From: Dactylonectria macrodidyma
Lineage: Eukaryota > Ascomycota > Sordariomycetes > Hypocreales > Nectriaceae
DNA: 64,000 nt
Direction of reading: 5' to 3'
NCBI GenBank assembly: GCA_020744425.1
Contig: JAGMUV010000027.1
Span: 930,001-994,000, forward strand
Each line of letters begins with the position of its first letter. Positions within the stretch are counted from its first letter, which is position 1. Positions 1-8,073 of the stretch are shown in pieces. Below the pieces are notes generated by a model. It was not told where the DNA came from, did no database searches, and saw only the letters and a list, made by a program, of their open reading frames with translations. The translations under genes and the position numbers were made by a program.

Positions 1-2026
1 CGGGCAAGACGCTCGTGAATCTGCTATCGAACGAGTACGAACGAGCCCTTAGTCCCCTTCGCACGGTCCTTCAAAATGCAAGAAGTATGATTCATTTTAC
101 TTTCGATGGCTGGACTTCTCGACAAAACACGTCATTCCTTGGCATCAACGCCCACTTTATCGACCGAGATTGGAAACAATGGAGAATCCTTTTGGCTCTG
201 CCAGCCCTCAGGAAACGCCATACTGGAGCCGCGCTGGCGGATGAAGTTGCAGATACAATATGCACGTTTGGTCTTGAAGACAAGTACCGGCCCGCGCGTC
301 AACTCTTGCACTGGTCGGCAAACTGACAGTATTACTCCGTTTCAGAATAGGATACTTCACACTTGACAACGCTACGAACAATGATACGGCAATGGAAGCG
401 CTTGCTGCCGAGTTCGATTTCGACAAACATGAGCGCCGCATTCGCTGTGGCCCTCATTTTCTGAATCTGACAGTTCGAGCTATGATGTACGGGAGCAAAC
501 GAGACAATTTCGACGAGCTGCTTGCTCACTGGGGCGATAAGGACTTCATGACCGAAGAGGAGCAACGCCAGTTGTCTGACGCTATCAGCGAGCTGGCGAC
601 CGACGATGAGTTCGGTGTGCCGAGTATGGAGGAAGACTTCGAGCTCGAAATAGGCCTTGAGGAGGGCGAGAATCAGTACCCAGTCCCCGAGACGATTAAC
701 GCGGAGGAAGTGGACAGGTACCGCAAGTTTGGGCCGTTTGGTAAGCTACACAATATTGGCATTGCTCTTCGAACGAGCAGTCAACTTCTCGAGGACTTTT
801 ATGAAGCTCAACGGCAAACCGCCCCGACCGAACCTGTCCTTGCTTGGGTTCAAAACGTCTGCACTCGCTGGCAATCCGATGAGGCAATGGCCTCACGCGC
901 TCTGCTGAAACGTGCAGCTTTGAACAGGATGCTGTCCACCATCGAAGAACGATGGCTTAGCGAAGGCGGCAAAGAGCGAGACAAATCAGCTATACTAAAA
1001 GATAAGCTTTCGCTTGAGGAATGGAAGGTTGTTGCTGCGATTCAGAAGGTCCTTCAACCGTTCAAGGTTGCCTCAAAGCAACTCCAGGGTGAGGGTGTTG
1101 CTGGTCTCCGCTCAACCTCAGGAGGATTCGATGAGTACTTCCAGGTGGTGGAGATGCTCCTTGACCATCTCGAGCTTGCAGTTCAAGGAGTGGTAATCGA
1201 AGAGAATGACGACCAGATGATGGAAGAGATTCAATTGTTCGATGATATGGATCCGAAAACCCGGCGCCTTTTGAAGATTTACATCAAGCTCGCGTGGAAG
1301 AAGTTAAACGACTATTATGGCAAGCTGACCTCGACCGCATACGTAGCGGCAGTCGTGTTCCACCCTTGCAAAAAATGGCGAGCTCTAGAGCGGCTTTGGA
1401 ACCAACTCCCGTCTCGCCAAACCTCAGAATGGAAGAAGACGTATGAGAAGAGCTTAAGAGGAGTATGGGAAGAGAGGTACAAGAGCATGGCTCGCGAGGC
1501 AGCTTGCAATGCCACTTCAGCAATCGGGAGCAATAGTGGTTTGGACTACATTGAGCGTCGACTGGCATTTAGTCGGTCATTGACTTGTCCCAACTCCGAA
1601 GGGCGACAAAGCAAACGACCAAGGCAGTCAATCGAGTCGCCGGAACAGGACGAGCTGGACCAGTATCTATCTGAGCCACCGGTGGATAACATGGCATACA
1701 AAGCAGATCCGGTTGCTTGGTGGAGGGACGTCGGCGTTGTGCGCTTTCCCCGGCTGTCTTATATGGCTGTTGACTTTCTTACTATCCCCTCGTCTTCAGC
1801 AGAAACGGAGAGAGATTTCAGTAGTTGCGGGAGGATGGTAACGCCACTCAGATCTCGCCTACGACGGCATGTTATAGCCATGGCTCAATGCCTTCGTTCC
1901 TGGAGTAAAGCTGGCATTTATCAGCCGAGTCTTCCTCTTGGTCTTCTCGAAGGTGACAATTGGAGGCAAGTTCTTCAAGTGGTTGGCAGAATCACAGTAG
2001 ATATGGATAAGGAGGATCAGCCTTGA
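1..2026 (+). CDS. hAT transposase, copy 1 (5' end beyond the window)
   Basis: hAT-family transposase that would excise and reinsert its own element. The window opens inside the gene. Exon A runs 1-283 and exon B 346-2026. They look frameshifted but are joined by a 62-bp intron (284-345, GTACCG..TTTCAG, CTGAC branch site). Splicing gives [14 protein letters not shown], the hAT block holding a catalytic Asp. The C-terminal dimerisation region ([10 protein letters not shown]) is intact and ends at a TGA. The gene is about 99% identical to the complete copy at 54559-57269. A 2-bp length difference between the copies lies inside the intron, so it does not change the protein. No internal stop is seen in the visible part, so this copy may be functional if its missing 5' end is intact. 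Confidence 0.9.
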
Positions 2027-2195
2027 TCGATTTGATCGTCGATCGATATCGATCGATCGATTTTAATTGACGATCGATCGATATCGATCGACTGAGAGGG
2101 CCGCTCGATCGATATCGATCGATCAGATGCGTTGATCGATATAAATCGATCGATCAGGGCTCAGAATCGATCTATACGATCGATTTCCAAGCTTG
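2027..2195. repeat. 3' subterminal ATCGAT array and TIR of hAT copy 1
   Basis: Dense palindromic ATCGATCGAT motifs follow the stop codon. They match the array at 57270-57438 almost base for base. Homology ends at TTTCCAAGCTTG, the outward TIR. The copy-2 TIR reads CAGGCTTGG inward, so this one differs by one base. The next 8 bases (CGACTAGC) would be the target duplication, but the other end lies outside the window. Confidence 0.85.
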
Positions 2196-2325
2196 CGACT
2201 AGCACAAGTGTTGGAGACTCGGGGCTTAGATATAGATGTATTAGAGAACTTGATGGCACAGGGGAGTATAGATAGTGGAGAGGAATAAAGAGAGTAGTCT
2301 TGCTCGATAGTAAATATCTAGCCTC

Positions 2326-3495
2326 TTACGGATCAGGGCTTCTGCGAATCTGCGTACGCTGGCGTGTTACCATAGTAAACTCAGGTACGTTTGCACCGCC
2401 TGCGGAAGTCTGTGCCTTAATCGTATCCTCCGTCTTACTAACCCCAACATTATCTCCCGAACTCTCTCCAATTAAATCCTCGATACGAAAGCCGGGATCA
2501 TCTTGCACGAATATCTCTTCCTCCGGGAAATCCTCCTCAAACTTAAACGAGGGCTCTTGCTTAATACCAAGCGCAACCTTGATGTCCTCCGACTGGCCAG
2601 GCTGCATACTTAACGTTCGCTTTCGCTTGGCGGTAGTTCTCTTTGCCTTCGACTGCGATGGCTTAGGCTGTTTGGTTGGCGACGACGATAGGGCGTGAGT
2701 AGTCTTGCCCCTAGCCGTACGAGTAGAAGCTGGAGTGAACGGATCCTCGCTATCGCTTGTAACCTCGTACGAGTATAGAAAGAAGAGGGTAAACTTGAAC
2801 GGCGAGGCGATCTTGGTATGTGTCGCGTGTAAAAATTCGATTAGTGAGGTCGTGTTATAGATCTCGTGCGGGAAGGAGGCGATGCTCGATGGTGTGTTCG
2901 ATTGACAGCTTGAGATCAGTTCCCAGTCGAGTCGAACGAAATTGCCGTCGGTCGTAGCTAATCGAACAAGGCTGTTCACGAAGTCGGCATGACTCTCGTA
3001 TCGTCGGGCAGGATCGGTAACGAAACAATGTGTAACCTTATAGGCGAGATATGGACTGCCCGCCTGATATTTCTTTGACTGCAGTAACCCCTGTGATATG
3101 TCCTTATAACCCCCAGTATAGAAGAATATAGTGAGATCGAATGGCTGTGACTTGGGCAGTTTCCGTGTTGCTTGGGCATGCTGGTTGCGGCTCTGATTCC
3201 CCTCGTTAATTGCCGTTGTTAGTTGATCGGATGGTAGTCGAGGTCGTGCGGTCGGGATAGTCATAGACGAGGCCGGGGCATGCTGGGACGTGTCCGATAG
3301 GACATTACGAGATGGGGGTTGGCTCTCATCTGTAAGATCGATCGTGTCGACGACGGTTCGAGGCTGTGAAGATCTTTGTGCTTGAAGGGGGGGAAGGTCA
3401 TCTCCGCAATACATACAAACCCGCCATTGCGGATTTGTTCGACGGAGAATAGAATGAAGATAATTCGTACGCGGGCAAGAATCAGAAGTCATCAT
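2326..3495 (-). CDS. Uncharacterised 389-aa fungal protein, possibly transposon-associated
   Basis: A single open frame from ATG at 3495. The N-terminus has a CxxC pair (VCMYCGDD, about residues 28-35). A long Ser/Pro/Thr-rich linker follows, then a hydrophobic, apparently folded region (about 130-265). The C-terminus is basic then acidic, with a KRTTAKRKR stretch that could be a nuclear localisation signal and FEEDFPEEE. I do not recognise a named domain. It lies between a hAT element and another small Cys-rich gene on the same strand. Two TGCGTACGCA palindromes sit just upstream and a third TGCGTACGC overlaps the last codons. The open frame and uneven composition suggest real coding. Whether it belongs to the host or a transposon is unknown. 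Confidence 0.55.
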   Translation of the reverse strand: MMTSDSCPRTNYLHSILRRTNPQWRVCMYCGDDLPPLQAQRSSQPRTVVDTIDLTDESQPPSRNVLSDTSQHAPASSMTIPTARPRLPSDQLTTAINEGNQSRNQHAQATRKLPKSQPFDLTIFFYTGGYKDISQGLLQSKKYQAGSPYLAYKVTHCFVTDPARRYESHADFVNSLVRLATTDGNFVRLDWELISSCQSNTPSSIASFPHEIYNTTSLIEFLHATHTKIASPFKFTLFFLYSYEVTSDSEDPFTPASTRTARGKTTHALSSSPTKQPKPSQSKAKRTTAKRKRTLSMQPGQSEDIKVALGIKQEPSFKFEEDFPEEEIFVQDDPGFRIEDLIGESSGDNVGVSKTEDTIKAQTSAGGANVPEFTMVTRQRTQIRRSPDP

Positions 3496-3531
3496 TAATA
3501 AAGTGTAGTTAAAGTAGCAATTACAAAAATC

Positions 3532-3573
3532 TGCGTACGCAAATTCTTACAGCTTAAATAATCTGCGTACGCA
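3532..3573. promoter_or_regulatory. Pair of TGCGTACGCA palindromes upstream of the 3495 start
   Basis: Two perfect 10-bp palindromes (3532-3541 and 3564-3573), each preceded by ATC, lie 37-78 bp upstream of the start codon at 3495. A third TGCGTACGC is at 2351-2359. They could be protein-binding sites or element ends. The function is inferred. Confidence 0.4.
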
Positions 3574-3805
3574 TTTGATTTGTCCTACACCGATAAGCGC
3601 TAGATGTCGCATATCACTACTAGGTTCGTGCGACTGGAAATGAAACGCGGCCCGTACTTTGGGGTCGTGTATCCGGTTTCACATCCGCCTTGTCGCATCA
3701 AGGATTCCAATCCTAACGACATGAGCTGAAATGACTGTGCCCGAACACATGGCTGTTCAATTTCCTTTGTTCTTTAGATAAATTCTCATCAATCGACTGG
3801 TGCCA
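3574..3805. other. Short intergenic stretch
   Basis: No coding signal was seen. It separates two minus-strand genes and probably holds the 3' UTR of the upstream one and the promoter of the downstream one. Confidence 0.4.
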
Positions 3806-4504
3806 TCAATGATCCCTATGGAACCAATTGTCTGATACTAGATCATTCTCGTCTGGCGATGCGTGATTTTCCTTCTTAGCCGCTGCTCGCCGTAGTAATT
3901 CCTCCCCTAGAGCGCGCCATTGCATTGGCGTAATTGTACTAATAATATCCTCTGACTCCTGCCTCTTGTTGCGGCGTTGACTCTTGGTATGCCCTAGACT
4001 CTTGGTCAGCGTCTTGTGTACGGAGTATACGCAGAGAAATAGTAGCTACTTACGATGGAACGAACAGGTAATCCCGCGCGACGAGTATGCGCCAGTAGCG
4101 ATACTACTCTCAGTGTAGCATCCCTGGAAGATCCCATTGCCTCTGGCACAGTGATGACAGGGGGTATCCCGCTTTATCCCGTAGATAAAGATGAGGATGG
4201 TATCGATATTTTGCGTACGGGTCAGATCAAGCTTGGGAATAGATGACCGGCCTTGTCTTGACCTAGTATTCAGCTGTAAGGGTCGGGGAAGGCGATATGG
4301 CTCCTGGAACTTCGAGACTTTATGAGGTCGTATTAGTTGCGCCTTGGCTAGAGCCCAGGATGTCAATTCGAGAGGATCCGTAGGCTGAGGAGCCGTAGTC
4401 GGGATAGAGGGGAGGGATGAGCTGGATATTGTTGATGACATGGCTGATGTAGTGGTTAATTGGGGATTTGGTTTCGATGCGGGTCTTACGAAGCGGAATT
4501 CCAT
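3806..4504 (-). CDS. Small Cys-rich fungal protein resembling DUF3716
   Basis: Two exons, 4504-4054 and 3993-3806, joined by a 60-bp intron (GTAAGT..TCTAG, CTGACC branch site), giving 212 aa. Residues about 115-150 carry CHHCARGNGIFQGC followed by a later Cys. This resembles the CxxC..GNGxF..C pattern of the fungal DUF3716 family as I remember it. The second CxxC usually expected is missing (GAYSSRGITCSF), which looks like a small deletion. The C-terminal exon is basic and helical (ALGEELLRRAAAKK). Such proteins are common in accessory regions of fungi and their role is unknown. The intron rests on consensus sites and a clean frame. Confidence 0.5.
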
Positions 4505-4827
4505 TATTATGAGACCATCGAGGTTGGGACTTCATAATATGAATAGGAAAACGTTAAAACGGGATTATTCGATATTTGTGGATACGGTAGGGTACCCCTA
4601 TTGAGGGATTTTGAGTTATGGGACACTTTGTCACGATGTGTATTTGGGTAGCAGGGCGTGTATATGGCGTATGCCTGCTATAGCAATATCCTTCTAGCTA
4701 TTTTAGCATAAAGGGTGTACAGGGACTCAGAGCGGGGACTTGACACAATCAAGAACATACACACACCCAATCAGGTGCCTCACACGACAAAAGCTCGTGA
4801 CACACTTTGCATTACAGTCAACCGTAG
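4505..4827. other. Non-coding stretch
   Basis: AT-rich sequence with no supported gene. It lies between the start of the Cys-rich gene and an orphan transposon end, and may be the rest of a deleted pogo-type element. Confidence 0.3.
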
Positions 4828-4869
4828 TTGGCGAAAGAGTGGGGTTGGCGAAAGAGTGGTTGTGCATGG
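4828..4869. mobile_element. Orphan terminal repeat of a pogo/Fot1-type element
   Basis: Two tandem TTGGCGAAAGAGTGG units end in TTGTGCATGG and are followed by TA. Read inward this is CCATGCACAACCACTCTTTC. It closely parallels the end of the complete element at 57665-59896 (CCATCCACAACCCCTCTTTC). It abuts and truncates the LINE fragment to its right. No matching second end was found nearby, so it is a solo end or internally deleted copy. Confidence 0.6.
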
Positions 4870-5835
4870 TACTCTTTGGATGCTACCTTTGCCCGGCTCT
4901 CTAGGTTGTCCTGTCTATGGCCTGCCCGCCGCTGCGCCCTCGCCAGGTTTCTCCAGTACTTGTAGGTTTTCCGGAGTCGAGTAAGGTCAGTTGTCCACCA
5001 TCGCTTTGCGTATGGCGATGGCTTCGCTCGCGGGACCAGGGCGTGGATTGCGCCGAGGACCGCCTCCATCAGCCTGTCCGTCTGTGTCTGAACCCCGCCG
5101 TCCCATGGGAGGAGTGCCAGCCGATCTTTCACTCTCTCCTTGATCGCATTCCACGGTGCATTCTTGAAGAGCAGTCTCGGACTCGCCGTCCTTTCCGGTG
5201 TCGTGAGGTCAAACTCTGTCTGGGTTGCCCTATGGTCCGACCCGTGTTCGGTCTGGTGAATGTCGCAGTGAACCATCTCTTCGGCCAGTTCGGACGACGC
5301 AAGCACCAGGTCGATCGTGCTCTCCGCACTACCCCTCTCCCAGGTTTTCGTTCCCCTGGGAAGGAGGCTGAGGAGGCCATGCTCGTCCATGAGGCCGATG
5401 ATTGCATCTGCCTCCCCTTGCCGTCTGCCTTTTACCTCGTCACCTCCCCATAGTTGGTCGTGGCGGTTGAAGTCGCCTGCCAAGATCACGTCCGTTCTTT
5501 TCCCTGTGCAGTTGCTCCATTGCCGTGCGTAGAGCATTCTCATTACTCCCTTCCACATACACCGATACCACTAGGACGTCCCGGTCGGGCAGTCGTATTA
5601 TTGCTCCCGTCAGGTCGGCTGACGGTATCGGCACCTGCTCCGCCTCCAGGTCCCTGCGGATCCAGAGCATGCTGCGGATCGGCCATCGCATCTCGTGTCT
5701 CTTTGTCGGTATAAATCTCGTCCAGTTTCTGTGGTTGTTCGGTGTTGTCACCACCTTACCGTCCATGTTCAATGCGTATGGTTCGGCTACTGCCAGTTCC
5801 GCGTAGTCCCGCAAATCTCCGTCGTTCATCATGCT
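4870..5835 (-). pseudogene. Tad1-like LINE endonuclease fragment
   Basis: Apurinic-like endonuclease domain of a non-LTR retrotransposon, which would nick target DNA to prime reverse transcription. Visible motifs are AVAEPYAL (near 5830), LVVSVYVEG, GDFNRHDQLWGG and GSDHRA. A frameshift lies near 5500, where the frame ending after AMEQLH must be joined to TGKRTDVILAGDFN. The frame runs on past the domain into RWWTTDLTRLRK, the usual link toward the RT. It is then cut by the orphan pogo-type end at 4869. No RT follows. At its N-terminal side it is fused in frame to a C2H2 zinc-finger gene. Confidence 0.8.
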
Positions 5836-6768
5836 CTGATTGGCAATCGGTGACATCACACCAAAAGGAGCCGCATTATTGGGCATGTAGGGGCGCTGTG
5901 TTACCGTGGGTGAGTGCGGTTGTGAAAGTTGGGGTGGCCGATTGTCGAAGGCCTGATTCTGGGGCCCAAGATCCAATCCGTTCGGGAGACCACCATTTGA
6001 GAACATGCCTTGAGGGGAAGTAGACATGGGCGAGTAAGGAACGTTTCAGCCTAGATCCTGAGGTGGCTGATATTGAATATGGGATGGGCGGGGCTTGGAA
6101 AAGTCCATTGCGTTTTGGTTGAAGTCTGGAGGATTGGAGGAAGGCGCAAGAACCGGGGCAATGTGGCCAGCCATAGAATCCCTCTGGTTGAGTTGGGAGC
6201 CCTTGGCGGCATGTCGGTCCATGTGGCGCTTCAGCAGGTCTCCTCGAACGAATGTACGGCTGCAGTTAGGGAAACTGCAATGATAGGTCTGCTTTGAGTT
6301 ATGATTCAGCTGATGACGATACCTGGACATATGTAGTTAGTATGAGTTGCTCGGTTAAATGATAAAGCGCAAGACATACAGATGCTCGGCTCTCGAGTAG
6401 CTCTTCCCACAGCCTTCAGCACTGCATTCGAATCGTTTCTCAAGACCCTTGGGACTCCGCCGTTGTTTTCTCGCGGGACCGATTCCATCTGAATTCGATG
6501 AGGCCCCGTTGGGATCGTCGTTGTTGTCGCCAGCCTTTCCATCGTGCTCTGGCATCGCTCTTGCCTCTCGATGGACAGTCACAGGTCCGTGGTACCATTC
6601 ATGCCGCTTACTGTCTCTGGACGTGGTAACGGACGGTGCTGGTATTGTGTGCTGATGCAAAGATCGTCCGGAGCCGGCCGGCCTAGGTGTCTGATAGGAA
6701 GGTGGTTGACGACCGCCTTCGTCAGGCGAGCGGATTCGTTGTTGACGACCCCGATCCCGAGATTGCAT
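5836..6768 (-). pseudogene. Truncated C2H2 zinc-finger transcription-factor gene
   Basis: Starts at ATG 6768. Exon 1 (6768-6380) joins exon 2 (from 6322) across a 57-bp intron with a TACTAAC branch site. The splice falls inside the first zinc finger (FECSAEGCGKSYSRAEHLYR..H). A second finger follows (YHCSFPNCSRTFVRGDLLKR, then H..H), then a Pro/Gln/Asn-rich tail. An in-frame TGA at 6046-6048 (QDLG*NVPYSP) interrupts the tail. Beyond it the same frame continues to about 5836 and passes without a break into LINE endonuclease sequence. Two adjacent fingers plus a disordered tail suggest a fungal regulator. The stop and the loss of its own 3' end make this copy non-functional. Confidence 0.7.
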
Positions 6769-6821
6769 GGTATCGATAGGCGAGGGATTCTGGTTCGTGC
6801 CGCGCCGCGGCTTTCGCCTGT

Positions 6822-7115
6822 ACGGACTACAAAGTCCAAAGCAAAACGTTAGATCGGGTTGCCCTCGAACTGCGCGGAACTAGGACGACGAGCATCGACG
6901 GCCAGGCGGTCCCAACGCAATGCGACCCGTACAGTCTGTACGTGCAGCTGTCGCGGTGCAAGTCGCTGGACGGCATCATGCTCCTATCAAAGGCGCGAGA
7001 GAGGGACTTCGTAGGCAACAAGGTGACCGACAACATGGTTGCAGCGGAGGGGAGGCTGGAACGGTTAAGCGACGCAACAATCAGAGAAGCCGAGCTGTGG
7101 GACTGGTCGGGATAG
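6822..7115 (+). pseudogene. C-terminal fragment of a Helitron PIF1-like helicase
   Basis: The open frame lacks a start codon. It reads TDYKVQSKTLDRVALELRG, then DPYSLYVQLSRCKSLDGIM and LSDATIREAELWDWSG before TAG. This is the last helicase motif and tail of Rep-helicase proteins from fungal Helitrons. Only about 97 codons remain. It faces the broken zinc-finger gene head to head across about 50 bp. Confidence 0.75.
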
Positions 7116-8073
7116 GAACTGATCAAGAAGCGAGAAAATAAGTGTTGGTAGGATATAGATGAGGGGGGTTTATGAGATGAAAACGTAGATTAAAGCTGAT
7201 GTTTAGGATGTGGCTGATGATCGTGTTTGATTTAGACGTTTTTCTAACCCTTTCAGGCTATCAGTACAGAGCTAGAAGAGATGGTACGTGCTTGCCACTT
7301 GCTACAAAATCAGTCATCTTTCCTCTTTCGTGTGAGACGTAAGGAGTTGCGGAAAAAGAACGGTACGACGGGTTTGGTCAGGCGTCAAGGCACGGGTTTT
7401 AAGGGCGAAAAAACTTTGGATTGGAAGAGTCAGGTGATTTTGAGGACCGGAAAAAGATGGCGGCAGAAAACCTTTCGTCACTTCGTACCTCGTTCCTCAA
7501 GGCAAAGGCGGGGGCATAGAACCTTTCGTCTCTTCGCTTCGCTTCGTTCCTCAAGGCAGAGGGTTGGGTATCAACAGCGAATACGAGAGCAAGAGACTGT
7601 TGGACCGGAATTGTGGCGTAAAGAACTCCAAGTTGATTAGAAGTAAAGAAATGAACATCGCCCATTGCCTCCGAACCATTCCTACCGCCATAGAGTGAAT
7701 CTGTTCACCCCCAATGTGTGAAGCTTGGCACCAATAAGACTTGAAAGCACTAAGCAAGACGCTGAGCTATGAAAACAAGGGACTTGCAGAGTCCATATTG
7801 TGTTACAGCAAGCGAGATTTGTATTCTTGACATCTAGGTGCAATGTGCAACGAGTCACCGAGGAGACGTACCTATGGGTATTGGTGACAGCCAAACTCAC
7901 TCTTTTGTCACTCGGAAACAAGGCGCAGACTTCTCAAAGGCCTACGACTGTTCTTGTGAGATTGATGAAGCCAATCAGGCCGGTGGGAGAGCCAGATTGG
8001 TTCACGGAGTGATGAAGGCGTTCTGGCCCAGCCTGAGTTACGGCGCCCGGACCTCACCCCCAAGTCTCCATTA
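7116..8073. other. Non-coding stretch with a short internal repeat
   Basis: No supported gene. Around 7467-7560 an imperfect direct repeat (AACCTTTCGTC..CTTCG..TTCCTCAAGGCA) occurs twice. The rest may include the 3' flank of the Helitron fragment and the 3' UTR of the ankyrin gene. Confidence 0.4.

Noticed and set aside
284..345. Frameshift mutation in hAT copy 1
   Set aside because: Explained by a consensus intron at the same place in both copies.
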